Made by a program: the position numbers and the translations under genes
Assembly (NCBI GenBank): GCA_036337765.1
Contig: JAYZDP010000071.1
Span: 1-18,481, forward strand
DNA length: 18,481 nt
Direction of reading: 5' to 3'
Source: JAYZDP01 sp036337765
Lineage (GTDB): Bacteria > Acidobacteriota > Thermoanaerobaculia > Multivoradales > Multivoraceae
Notes under the pieces: model-generated
What the model was told of the DNA's origin: nothing
What the model saw: the letters and a program-made list of their open reading frames with translations, nothing else
Databases searched by the model: none
In this document: positions 1-7,435 of the stretch, piece by piece
Layout: each line of letters opens with the position of its first letter
Position numbering within the stretch: position 1 is the stretch's first letter

Positions 1-432
1 CTCGACCACCTCAAGGAGGGCGTCGGGCTGCGCGGCTACGCGCAGAAGGACCCGAAGAACGAGTACAAGCGCGAGAGCTACGAGCTCTTCCAGGAAATGA
101 AGGAGCGCATCGAGGACACCATCCTCAAGACCCTCTATCGCCTGGAGCCCGTCAGTCCAGAACAGATGGAGGAGCAGCGCCGACGCCGCGCCGCCATGGC
201 GGCGAAACCGCGTTTTCAGCTTGGGCAGCAGCCCGGAGATCTAGGAGCGGGTCCCGCCCCCGCCGGCCCTGATGGTGCTGTGGCGGGCGGGATGCCGCCA
301 GGCCCGCCGCGGCCGGCGAAGCCTCAGACGGTCGTGAGGGACGGCGACAAAATCGGTCGCAATGACCCCTGTCCCTGCGGCTCGGGCACGAAGTACAAGA
401 AGTGCCACGGCAAGGTCCACGCAGCCACCTGA
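1..432 (+). CDS. secA: Protein translocase subunit SecA, C-terminal fragment (5' end outside window)
   Basis: SecA is the ATPase motor that pushes preproteins through SecYEG at the inner membrane. Only the last 143 residues are visible, reading in frame from base 1. The first 30 or so residues, starting LDHLKEGVGLRGYAQKDP, are the conserved end of the helical scaffold domain. A Pro/Gly/Ala-rich linker of low complexity follows (about residues 75-115). The end is the zinc-binding SEC-C motif, seen as RNDPCPCGSGTKYKKCHG with three Cys and one His in the usual spacing; in well-studied SecA proteins this tail binds SecB or ribosomes. The stop is TGA at 430-432. guaB begins 19 nt downstream on the same strand, so cotranscription is possible. 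The motor domains lie upstream of the window. Identification is secure. Confidence 0.97.
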   Translation, partial: LDHLKEGVGLRGYAQKDPKNEYKRESYELFQEMKERIEDTILKTLYRLEPVSPEQMEEQRRRRAAMAAKPRFQLGQQPGDLGAGPAPAGPDGAVAGGMPPGPPRPAKPQTVVRDGDKIGRNDPCPCGSGTKYKKCHGKVHAAT

Positions 433-451
433 CCGCGACCCTGGAGACAAG

Positions 452-1921
452 ATGACCGCGGACGATCTGACCCTCGCTCTCACCTTCGACGACGTTCTGA
501 TCGCGCCCGGAATGTCGGAGGTGCATCCGAACGAGGTCGACCTCTCGACGCGCCTGTGCCGCGGGATAAGCCTTCAGATTCCGATCCTGTCGGCTGCGAT
601 GGACACCGTAACCGAGTCTCGCCTCGCGATTGCGCTCGCCCAGGAAGGCGGCATCGGCGTCATCCACAAGAACCTGTCGATCGAGGCGCAGGCGCGGGAG
701 GTCGACAAGGTCAAGCGCTCCGAGGCAGGAATGATCGTCGACCCGATCACCATGCAGCCCGAGCAGCGAATCTCGGAGGCGCTCGAGGTGATGGCCTCGT
801 ACAAGATCTCCGGCGTACCGGTGACCGACGGTGACGGGCACCTAGTGGGGATCCTCACCAACCGCGATCTGCGCTTCGAAACCCGCCTCGATCGGCGGAT
901 CGACGAGCTGATGACACGCGAGAACCTAATCACCGTACCGCTCGGGACTACGTTCGAAGAAGCCAAGGCCGAGCTGCACCGCCATCGCATCGAAAAGCTT
1001 CTGGTAACCGACGACGAAGGCAACCTCAAGGGGCTGATCACCGTCAAGGACATCCAGAAGATGACCCAGTACCCCAATGCCTGCAAGGACGATCTGGGGC
1101 GACTTCGGGTCGCGGCCGCGATCGGTGCCTCTGGCGACTTCCTCGATCGGGCCGGGGCGTTGGTCGACGCGAAGGCCGACGTTCTGGTGCTCGACTCCTC
1201 CCACGCCCACAGCCGCGGCGTTCTCGACGCCGTCGCCACTCTGCGGGAGACGTTCGCCGATACTCCGATCATCGCCGGCAACGTCGCCACCGCGAAGGGC
1301 GCGAAGGATCTCGCGGACCGCGACGTCGACGGCATCAAAGTCGGCATCGGTCCCGGCAGCATCTGCACGACCCGCGTCGTCACCGGCGCCGGCGTGCCCC
1401 AAGTCACCGCGATTCTCGAGTGCGCCGCAGTCGCCGCGCACAAGGAGATCCCAATCATCGCCGACGGCGGTATTCGGTTCTCGGGCGACGTGACCAAGGC
1501 TCTCGCCTGCGGCGCGAGCTCGGCGATGATCGGCTCGCTCCTCGCCGGCACTGAAGAGAGCCCCGGCGAGACCATCCTCTACCAGGGGCGCAGCTACAAG
1601 GCTCACCGCGGGATGGGATCGCTCTCGGCCATGACCAAGGGAAGTGCGGAGCGCTACTTCCAGCGCGAGGACGAAAGTCTGCAGAAGCTGGTGCCGGAAG
1701 GTATCGAGGGGATGGTTCCCTTCAAGGGCAGCCTCCATCAGATGGTCGAGCAGCTCACGGGTGGCCTTCGCCAGGGGGTGGGCCTTTCGGGTTGCGCCTC
1801 GATCCAGGCGCTCCGGACCGATGTACGGATGCTCCGGATCACATCTGCTGGACATCGCGAAAGCCATGCCCACGATGTCGTCATCACCAAAGAAGCTCCG
1901 AACTACTGGGTCGACTCCTAG
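452..1921 (+). CDS. guaB: Inosine-5'-monophosphate dehydrogenase
   Basis: GuaB oxidises IMP to XMP with NAD+, the first committed step of GMP synthesis in the cytoplasm. The protein is 489 aa, the normal length. The TIM-barrel begins at residue 1 and is interrupted by a CBS pair at about 93-210 (Bateman module). The catalytic loop GPGSICTTRV carries Cys305. IADGGIRFSGD (337-346) is a conserved phosphate-binding segment. The flap begins at YKAHRGMGS, and Arg401-Tyr402 in AERYFQ match the general-base Arg/Tyr pair. I chose ATG 452 because the protein then starts at MTADDLTLALTFDDVL, the usual IMPDH start, and GGAG lies a few bases upstream. A longer in-frame reading from 362 overlaps secA and has an atypical Pro/Arg-rich leader, so I rejected it. 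The gene converges on the glycosyltransferase, with 14 nt between the stops. Confidence 0.97.
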   Translation: MTADDLTLALTFDDVLIAPGMSEVHPNEVDLSTRLCRGISLQIPILSAAMDTVTESRLAIALAQEGGIGVIHKNLSIEAQAREVDKVKRSEAGMIVDPITMQPEQRISEALEVMASYKISGVPVTDGDGHLVGILTNRDLRFETRLDRRIDELMTRENLITVPLGTTFEEAKAELHRHRIEKLLVTDDEGNLKGLITVKDIQKMTQYPNACKDDLGRLRVAAAIGASGDFLDRAGALVDAKADVLVLDSSHAHSRGVLDAVATLRETFADTPIIAGNVATAKGAKDLADRDVDGIKVGIGPGSICTTRVVTGAGVPQVTAILECAAVAAHKEIPIIADGGIRFSGDVTKALACGASSAMIGSLLAGTEESPGETILYQGRSYKAHRGMGSLSAMTKGSAERYFQREDESLQKLVPEGIEGMVPFKGSLHQMVEQLTGGLRQGVGLSGCASIQALRTDVRMLRITSAGHRESHAHDVVITKEAPNYWVDS

Positions 1922-1925
1922 TAGA

Positions 1926-1947
1926 CTCCCAGCGCTCACGCTTGGAG
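1926..1947. terminator. Hairpin between convergent guaB and glycosyltransferase genes, possible bidirectional terminator
   Basis: CTCCCAGCG (1926-1934) and CGCTTGGAG (1939-1947) form a 9-bp stem with one mismatch and a CTCA loop. It starts 5 nt after the guaB stop and contains the stop codon of the opposing gene. Being nearly symmetric, it would form in either transcript. No T-run follows on either strand, so it is not a canonical intrinsic terminator; it may protect 3' ends or assist Rho. Moderate to low confidence in the function, high in the structure. Confidence 0.4.
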
Positions 1948-3096
1948 CAGATCGCGAAAGAGATCGAGGTGCGCGGTCGTGATCCGATCGATCGCATACT
2001 CCTCGTCGAAACGCCGCCGGGCTGCGGCCCCCATTCTCATCCTCAGCGCCTCGTCCTCCAACAGACGCGCCAGGCCATCCGCCAGTTGTGTCGCGCTCTC
2101 CTGCTCCACGACGTAGCCCGTCTCTCCGTCAAGCACTGCCTCCGGGATTCCGGCCACTCGCGTCGCAACCACCGGCAACCCGGTGGACATAGCCTCGAGT
2201 ATCGCGACCGGAAAGCCCTCGTAGATCGACGGCAGACAGAAGATTCCGGCCTCGCGATACAGCACGGCGAGGTGATCTCTCGGCATTGCGCCCCGGAAAC
2301 AGACCCTGGCATCTAAGCCGAGCGCCACGACTCGTGCCTTCAACGCTCTGCTTTGCTCCCCTGATCCAACCAGATCGAGGGTGACCTCCTCATGCCGACC
2401 CGCAACAAGCGCGAAAGCCTCGATTAAGACAGCGACGGCCTTCCTCGTCCGTAGCCTACCGACGTACAGAACACTGCTCTGGCGCGGCGGTGTCTCGACC
2501 GCGGAGAACGGAAAGACTCCGTTGGGTATCACTTCACGCACCCGGCAGCCGTAGTCCCGCTCCAGCTCCGCGGCCGTCGCACGGCTCGGCGCGACCACGG
2601 CGTCGGCCAACCGCGCCGTGATGCGGCCGAGCAGGGAGAGGATCGGGGCCCGAACCCAGCCGAAGATACGCTCGTCGCCGGTTGGCCTCGACACGACGAC
2701 TCCGTCCGAGAGGATCGGGCGCACTGATCGCCGTTCTTCGGCATAGGACACCTGGAGGGTCGCTACGAGACGAGACCGACCTAGAGGGTGCCCTAGCACC
2801 CTGGCAAAGGCGATCGACATGGCGACCAACGCACCGTCCGACTCGTGTACGTGGACCACATCGGGAGGTTGGTCTCGGAAGCGACGCAGGAAGGCAATCG
2901 CCACGGTCAGCGGGAAGAGCAGTTTCGGGCCCCGCAATCCGACGACCGCGCGGTCACCCTGGCTGGCATACTCGCGGGTCAGCACGTAGACGTCGTGACC
3001 CTGGCGAGCCGCCTCGGCCCTTAGCTCGTAGACCAGGGCACCCACTCCAGAGATGTCTCCGGGCGGATAGGTATTGGTCAGAAAGACGAGCCGCAC
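1936..3096 (-). CDS. Glycosyltransferase family 4 (GT-B fold)
   Basis: This is a retaining glycosyltransferase of the GT4 type, which moves a sugar from a nucleotide-sugar donor to a cell-surface or small-molecule acceptor. It has 386 aa. The N-terminal Rossmann half holds TNTYPPGDISGVG (residues 7-19), a glycine-rich acceptor-side loop, and VVHVHES (80-86). The C-terminal donor half starts at VLYVGRLRTRKAV (209-221). The EX7E motif is E293 and E301 in YEGFPVAILEAMSTGLPVV. No signal peptide or membrane segment is evident, so it is probably cytoplasmic or peripheral. The start is GTG (3094-3096), 7 nt after the regulator's stop, with no clear Shine-Dalgarno, which suggests translational coupling. 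It is the last gene of the long minus-strand series. The substrate cannot be read from the sequence. Confidence 0.92.
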   Translation of the reverse strand: MRLVFLTNTYPPGDISGVGALVYELRAEAARQGHDVYVLTREYASQGDRAVVGLRGPKLLFPLTVAIAFLRRFRDQPPDVVHVHESDGALVAMSIAFARVLGHPLGRSRLVATLQVSYAEERRSVRPILSDGVVVSRPTGDERIFGWVRAPILSLLGRITARLADAVVAPSRATAAELERDYGCRVREVIPNGVFPFSAVETPPRQSSVLYVGRLRTRKAVAVLIEAFALVAGRHEEVTLDLVGSGEQSRALKARVVALGLDARVCFRGAMPRDHLAVLYREAGIFCLPSIYEGFPVAILEAMSTGLPVVATRVAGIPEAVLDGETGYVVEQESATQLADGLARLLEDEALRMRMGAAARRRFDEEYAIDRITTAHLDLFRDLLQA

Positions 3097-3103
3097 GGGC
3101 GAG

Positions 3104-4546
3104 TCAGACCATCAGCTCGTTGTAGACCGCGAGCGTGTCGGCTGACGGCTCGACGCCGAGCTCCGTGCTCAAGACGGAGCGCAGCCGCTCGTACTGCCGG
3201 TTGACCAGATCTCGCCTTCCGCGCCCGGCGTAGACCCGCATCATCGATACGTAGACCCGTTCCTCCAAAGGATCCTCGAGTAGGAACGACCTCAGCGCGT
3301 CCTCCGCAGCCCCAAGCTCCTCCAGGTCGAGGTAGAGTTCGCCCAGGTCTCGGAGTAGCCTCAGATAGCTCCCGTAAAGCTCTGAGCGCAGCGTCAACGC
3401 CCAATGATCTTCATGGCCACCCATGAAGGGTCCCTGGTACAGCCGCCAGGCTGCTCGCCATTTCCGCGCGGCTGCCGCCGCGTCGCCCCGAGACAGGAGT
3501 GCCGCGCCCAGCTCGATCGAGTGCTGGAAGTCCTCTACGTCCACGTTCCATCGCAGCTCGGGATCGAGGCGATACGCACCGGCTTCGAGAACCACGATCC
3601 GCTCCATCGAGTCGCCGCCGGATCGCCGGGTCCGGCGAAGTCGGGACACGGTGGAATGGAGGTTTCGCCGAACCGCGTCTTCGGTCGAGTTTCCCCATAG
3701 CGCATCGATCATCTCTTCGCGCGGAGCCTGCCGGGTTGGTCTCGTGGCCAGGAACGACAACATCATCAGCGGGCGCTTGAAGGGCCAGTCAACTCGCACT
3801 CCCTCGTTCTCGCCCTCGCCGCTGTGCCGACTTACCGTCGGCACCCCGAAGAGTCGCAACGACACGTCGCAAGAGACACGCGCAGGCGAAAAGTAGGGCC
3901 CTTGTGTCAGAAAGGCCTCCAGCGGTCTCGGCACGTCGAGGTCCCGCTCTTCGAAGTCCCCTATGCCCGCCAACACCCGTTCTCTGAAGAAGATGGAGGT
4001 CGCGGCCAAGGCTCGAGGATCGGCGGGATTCGATACCCCATCTGCGAGCGCGGGATCCGCGGCCCAGAGTTTCAAGACGAGCGGCCAGACAGCACTGGCG
4101 GAGACCAGGCCCGCGAGCCCATCCGGGCTAAGCTCGCCTCCGGCTTCCTCGCGCCACAACTCGCCCGCTTCTTTGGCACTGAGAAACCACGCCTCGGGCG
4201 CCGTTACGTGATTCGGCGTGCTGAGCGCCAGCGGCGAATCGGTGCTGAAGATCACGCGCTCCCGAGGCAGCAGTCTGCCAGCTAATGCGTCGACAGAGGC
4301 GCGTGTCGGGTGCTCGGTGAGGTAGCAGACGCAACCCTCATCGCGAAGATCCTCCAGCCGGACCTCGAGACCCGAAGGATCCGCGAGATCGGCAACGGCA
4401 AGCCACCCCGTGGTGTCGTCCGCGAGCAGGCGATCGAGAAAGGCGCGCCTGTCGCAGCCGGGCCAACCCCACAGCTGCACGATCGGCGCATCGAGCGCCG
4501 CCACCACCGGCAGGAGCCGTTGGTGTTGCAGTGCGCCCTGTTCCAT
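3104..4546 (-). CDS. BTAD/SARP-type transcriptional regulator with degenerate N-terminal NTPase-like region
   Basis: The protein is 480 aa from ATG 4546, which has GGAG 6 nt upstream and follows the UDG stop by 14 nt. A longer reading from 4606 would lie inside UDG. Residues 20-165 resemble the nucleotide-binding region of MalT/STAND regulators: a hydrophobic strand (PIVQLWGWPG), a central stretch with VIFSTDSPL, then FLSAKEAGEL and a VWPLVLKLWAA segment. The P-loop position reads GWPGCDRR, so the GKT/S of Walker A is missing. About 229-330 is an OmpR/SARP-like winged helix (MIDALWGNSTEDAVRRNLHS, ending EAGAYRLDP). About 333-479 is an alpha-helical bacterial transcriptional activation domain, ending STELGVEPSADTL. 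SARPs usually carry the DNA-binding domain at the N terminus; here it is central to C-terminal. The glycosyltransferase 7 nt downstream is a possible target. The family call is good; the ligand and regulon are unknown. Confidence 0.82.
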   Translation of the reverse strand: MEQGALQHQRLLPVVAALDAPIVQLWGWPGCDRRAFLDRLLADDTTGWLAVADLADPSGLEVRLEDLRDEGCVCYLTEHPTRASVDALAGRLLPRERVIFSTDSPLALSTPNHVTAPEAWFLSAKEAGELWREEAGGELSPDGLAGLVSASAVWPLVLKLWAADPALADGVSNPADPRALAATSIFFRERVLAGIGDFEERDLDVPRPLEAFLTQGPYFSPARVSCDVSLRLFGVPTVSRHSGEGENEGVRVDWPFKRPLMMLSFLATRPTRQAPREEMIDALWGNSTEDAVRRNLHSTVSRLRRTRRSGGDSMERIVVLEAGAYRLDPELRWNVDVEDFQHSIELGAALLSRGDAAAAARKWRAAWRLYQGPFMGGHEDHWALTLRSELYGSYLRLLRDLGELYLDLEELGAAEDALRSFLLEDPLEERVYVSMMRVYAGRGRRDLVNRQYERLRSVLSTELGVEPSADTLAVYNELMV

Positions 4547-4560
4547 GTCTCGCTCCAGGG

Positions 4561-5265
4561 TCAACCCTCCTCGAGACGCGCGCGAACGACCTTCATGTCC
4601 TCCCAAGCCGGTCGCGTCAGCGCGGCGTTGCGCAGCAAAGCCGCCGGGTGATAGGTCACACGCAGCGGTCTGTCCGCCACCTGATACCAGTCCCCTCGCA
4701 TCCGACCGAGCGGAAGATCCGTACCGAGTAGTGTTTGGGCTGCGACCCTGCCCAGTGCGACCAGCACACGAGGCCGCACCAATTCGATCTGGCCCTCGAG
4801 ATAGCCGCGGCAGGCCGCGACTTCGTCGGCCTCAGGATCGCGATTCCGCGGCGGCCGGCACTTGACGATGTTCGCGATGTAGACCTGGCTACGATCGAGA
4901 TCGATCGCTCTGATGATCTTGGTGAGCAGCTCGCCCGCGGGACCGACGAACGGAAGTCCCTTGAGATCCTCTTGGGCACCGGGACCTTCACCGATGAACA
5001 TGAGATCCGCGTTGGAATCTCCAGAACCGAATACCACTTGTTTGCGGCCGTCGGAAAGAGCACACTTTTCGCAGCCACTCGCCTGCTCGGCCAGTACTTG
5101 GAGAGCTGCGCCACGCTCGGCCACCGTCGGATCGTCGGCTGTTGCCACCGGCCCGGTCTGCGAGCTGCGATACACCGCCTCGTAGCCGAGGTCCTTGAGA
5201 TAGCGGAGTACGTCGAGAACTGCGACGGCCATCGTATTCAGCTCAGCTGCGGGCGACAGACTCAT
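4561..5265 (-). CDS. Uracil-DNA glycosylase, family 4 (iron-sulfur type)
   Basis: The enzyme removes uracil from DNA produced by cytosine deamination or misincorporation, the first step of base-excision repair. It has 234 aa. Four cysteines, C65 and C68 (CEKC), C136 (VKCRPP) and C152, are spaced as the [4Fe-4S] ligands of family 4. Motif 1 is GEGPGAQED (92-100), followed by GLPFVGPAGELL. NRDPEADEV and YHPAALLRN (His206, motif 2) complete the signature. The 50-residue N-terminal extension (LDVLRYLKDLGYEAVY) is longer than in minimal family 4 enzymes. ATG 5265 overlaps the end of coaBC by 23 nt; an alternative ATG at 5232 would leave a 10-nt gap. Neither has a strong ribosome site, so the start is uncertain. 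The regulator gene follows after 14 nt. Confidence 0.93.
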   Translation of the reverse strand: MSLSPAAELNTMAVAVLDVLRYLKDLGYEAVYRSSQTGPVATADDPTVAERGAALQVLAEQASGCEKCALSDGRKQVVFGSGDSNADLMFIGEGPGAQEDLKGLPFVGPAGELLTKIIRAIDLDRSQVYIANIVKCRPPRNRDPEADEVAACRGYLEGQIELVRPRVLVALGRVAAQTLLGTDLPLGRMRGDWYQVADRPLRVTYHPAALLRNAALTRPAWEDMKVVRARLEEG

Positions 5266-6454
5266 CGGCGAGATCGAGGTGACCTTCGAGCAGATCGAGC
5301 AGACGACGCGCGATCTCCGTCTTCGAGCCCTTCTCTATTTCGACCGCAGAGCCATCGGCGCCGAACACGGTCACCTCGTTCTCGTCGCTGCCGAAACCGA
5401 TGTCCGATCGCGACACGTCGTTACCGACCAGAAAGTGCGCTCCCTTTCGCTCGAGTTTGGAGCGTACGTTGTCGTCGAGGTCCTGGGTCTCGGCCGCGAA
5501 CCCGACCCGCAGTGCGTTGGGAGCCCAGTCAGCGAGGGACGCCAGGATGTCGGGGTTCTCCGTCAGACGAATGGCGTCGATACCCGCGTCTTCCTTCTTG
5601 ATCTTCTGATCGGCCTGGGTCTTCGGACGATAGTCACTCACCGCCGCGGCCATCACGATCAGTGCCGCGTTCGCTGACTCGCGGCGGACCGCATCCGCCA
5701 TCTCGACGGCCTCGCACACATCGATACGCCGTACGCGGTCGGGCGTCTCCAGCGACACCGGACCCGCGACGAGAACCACCTCGGCGCCTCGAGCCGCGGC
5801 CTCGGCCGCGATCGAGAAACCCATCTTTCCGCTCGAGCGGTTGCCCAGAAAACGCACCGGATCCACCGGTTCGAACGTCGGTCCCGCGCTCACCACCACG
5901 CGGCGCCCGCTCAGCGAGCCCGACACTCCCATGCCGTCTATCGCCTCTGCAATTTCCTCGGGCTCGACCATGCGTCCCCAGCCGACCTCTCCCGATGCCA
6001 GGCTTCCTTGAACCGGGCCAAGCAAACGCACCCCGCGTGAGCGCAGCGTCCGGACGTTGTCCTGAACACTCTCCTTCTCCCACATAGCAGGGTGCATGGC
6101 GGGAGCAACGGCCACCGGGCCATCAAAGGCCAGAACCGTCGTGCTGACGAAGTCCTCAGCCAGCCCCAGCGCCAGCCGACCGAGGGTATTGGCGGTCGCC
6201 GGAGCGATGCAGAGGACATCGGCCCACTGTGCCGCCGTGATGTGAAGCTCCTCTCCGGAGCCATTGGCCTCCAGGTAGCTGCTGTCGTAGACGGGATGAC
6301 CCGACACAACCTCGAGAGTCAGCGGAGTGACGAAGCTCGGAGCATGCCCGCTCAGCGCACAACGCACCTCGTGGCCGCGCTCTCGCAGTCGACGCACCAG
6401 GGTCGGCGCCTTGAAGGCCGCCACGCCACCGCTGATACCGAGCAGAATGCGCAA
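5243..6454 (-). CDS. coaBC: Bifunctional phosphopantothenoylcysteine decarboxylase / phosphopantothenate-cysteine ligase
   Basis: CoaBC joins cysteine to 4'-phosphopantothenate and decarboxylates the product to 4'-phosphopantetheine in coenzyme A synthesis. It has 403 aa, standard for the fusion. The flavoprotein CoaC half is residues 1-175: GISGGVAAFK (6-15), active-site His71 (LHITAA) and APATANTLG. The motif written PxMNxxMW in E. coli reads PAMHPAMW, with His121 for Asn. The lid motif usually seen as ACGxxGxGR reads ASGEVGWGR, with Ser154 for the catalytic Cys. The CoaB half is about 185-403: SAGPTFEPVDPVR, NRSSGKMG (205-212), AAAVSDYRPK and KLERKGAHFLVGNDVS. The start is TTG at 6454, supported by a strong Shine-Dalgarno. 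rpoZ lies 21 nt upstream and UDG overlaps downstream. The family is certain; how the substitutions affect catalysis is open. Confidence 0.95.
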   Translation of the reverse strand: MRILLGISGGVAAFKAPTLVRRLRERGHEVRCALSGHAPSFVTPLTLEVVSGHPVYDSSYLEANGSGEELHITAAQWADVLCIAPATANTLGRLALGLAEDFVSTTVLAFDGPVAVAPAMHPAMWEKESVQDNVRTLRSRGVRLLGPVQGSLASGEVGWGRMVEPEEIAEAIDGMGVSGSLSGRRVVVSAGPTFEPVDPVRFLGNRSSGKMGFSIAAEAAARGAEVVLVAGPVSLETPDRVRRIDVCEAVEMADAVRRESANAALIVMAAAVSDYRPKTQADQKIKKEDAGIDAIRLTENPDILASLADWAPNALRVGFAAETQDLDDNVRSKLERKGAHFLVGNDVSRSDIGFGSDENEVTVFGADGSAVEIEKGSKTEIARRLLDLLEGHLDLADESVARS

Positions 6455-6461
6455 GCCGGCA

Positions 6462-6468
6462 CCTCCTT
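6462..6468 (-). promoter_or_regulatory. Strong ribosome binding site that fixes the TTG start of coaBC
   Basis: The minus strand reads AAGGAGG, exactly 7 nt before TTG at 6454. No ATG or GTG lies at an equivalent place, and the protein beginning RILLGISGG aligns with normal CoaBC N termini. This site is therefore the main reason to accept the rare TTG start. Confidence 0.75.
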
Positions 6469-6475
6469 CGGCGAG

Positions 6476-6727
6476 CTACTCGGCCGGGGCCGCCTCCTCG
6501 CCGCCCTCGAGGCCTTCCGCCGTCTCGTCGACCCCTTCGACCGGCGCTGGGCCGTAGTCCCATTCAACCATGCCGTCGTCCACCTCGGCCATCGCTGCCT
6601 TGGCCACCTTGGGGCTGTCACTGTCCAGTCGCGGGCGCGCACCGCGCATCAACTGCTCGGCGCGGTGAGACGCAAGCAGGATGAATCGGAACTTGCTGTC
6701 GTAGTTCTCTAGGCGGATCTCAGTCAT
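6476..6727 (-). CDS. rpoZ: DNA-directed RNA polymerase omega subunit
   Basis: Omega is the small subunit that helps fold beta' into RNA polymerase and, in proteobacteria, forms part of a ppGpp site. This protein has 83 aa, typical for the family. The conserved core is residues 8-53: NYDSKFRFILLASHRAEQL, then RGARPRL and KVAKAAMAEVDDG. The last 25 residues are acidic, Ala/Glu-rich and probably disordered. GAGGAG lies 6 nt before ATG 6727. The order gmk-rpoZ-coaBC is widely conserved in bacteria and supports the call, which sequence alone makes likely but less striking, since omega proteins are short and variable. Confidence 0.9.
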   Translation of the reverse strand: MTEIRLENYDSKFRFILLASHRAEQLMRGARPRLDSDSPKVAKAAMAEVDDGMVEWDYGPAPVEGVDETAEGLEGGEEAAPAE

Positions 6728-6745
6728 CGAATCTCCTCGACCGGT

Positions 6746-7435
6746 CTAGGTGTCCGTCGGACCATCTTCCAACGCACTCTCAGGCTCAGGAAAGCTCGCC
6801 AGAACGGCGGCGACCTGCCCCCGAATCCGCGCCTTGTCGTGTCGCTTCTCTAGGATGATGGAGGCCAGTACCCGGCTCGCCCGGTCGGCATTAGCGTTGA
6901 TAATAACATAGTCATAGTTCTGAAAACGCTGAATTTCCGCCCTCGCCACGTCCAACCGCCGCGCGATGACGTCCGGCGCGTCGAGATTTCGCCGTTCTAG
7001 GCGGCTCTTGAGCTCGAGGTAGCCAGGCGGAAGCACGAAGACTCCGAAGACCGCTTCTCCAAAGCGATCTTCGTCTGTCTCGAGCACTTTCTGAGCCCCC
7101 TGGACATCGATGTCGAGTAGCACGTCCGTCCCGGATGCGAGCTTGGGGAGCACTTCGTCGAGCGAAGTGCCGTAAAGGTGGTCGTGCACACGCGCCCACT
7201 CGAGAAACCGATCCTCAGCGATCATCCCGTCGAACTCACTATCGCTCACGAAGTGGTAGTCCCGTCCGTGCTTTTCACCGACCCGGGGCCTGCGGGTCGT
7301 GTGGCTGACTGAGAACGAAACACTCTCGAGCTCGCCCTCATCGAGAAGTCGCCGAATCAGGGTGGTTTTGCCGCTACCGGACGGCCCCGACAAGATGAAG
7401 AGCGCTCCGCTCACCGACGCTTCGCTACTCGACAT
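6746..7435 (-). CDS. gmk: Guanylate kinase
   Basis: Gmk phosphorylates GMP to GDP with ATP. It lies downstream of GuaB in guanine nucleotide supply, although guaB here is on the other strand. From ATG 7435 the protein has 229 aa. The P-loop is GPSGSGKTT (17-25). The GMP-binding segment is SHTTRRPRVGEKHGRDYHFV, the LDIDVQGA strand follows, and ARAEIQRFQNYDYVIINA is the C-terminal core. An upstream in-frame GTG at 7450 is possible, but the ATG has an AGG-containing ribosome site just ahead. The ATG start overlaps the yicC stop by 11 nt, implying coupling. rpoZ follows after 18 nt. The C-terminal end, about 25 residues past the usual core, is acidic. Confidence 0.96.
   Translation of the reverse strand: MSSSEASVSGALFILSGPSGSGKTTLIRRLLDEGELESVSFSVSHTTRRPRVGEKHGRDYHFVSDSEFDGMIAEDRFLEWARVHDHLYGTSLDEVLPKLASGTDVLLDIDVQGAQKVLETDEDRFGEAVFGVFVLPPGYLELKSRLERRNLDAPDVIARRLDVARAEIQRFQNYDYVIINANADRASRVLASIILEKRHDKARIRGQVAAVLASFPEPESALEDGPTDT

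Noticed and set aside
152..841. Minus-strand open frame of 229 codons across secA and guaB
   Set aside because: It spans two real genes on the other strand, has Arg/His/Asp-rich shadow composition and shows no family motif.
926..1939. Long minus-strand open frame opposite guaB (also 574-1575)
   Set aside because: guaB has clear catalytic motifs throughout; these are antisense frames kept open by high-GC codon use.
5662..6087. Arg/Pro-rich plus-strand frames opposite coaBC
   Set aside because: These have composition typical of antisense frames in high-GC genes and no domain.
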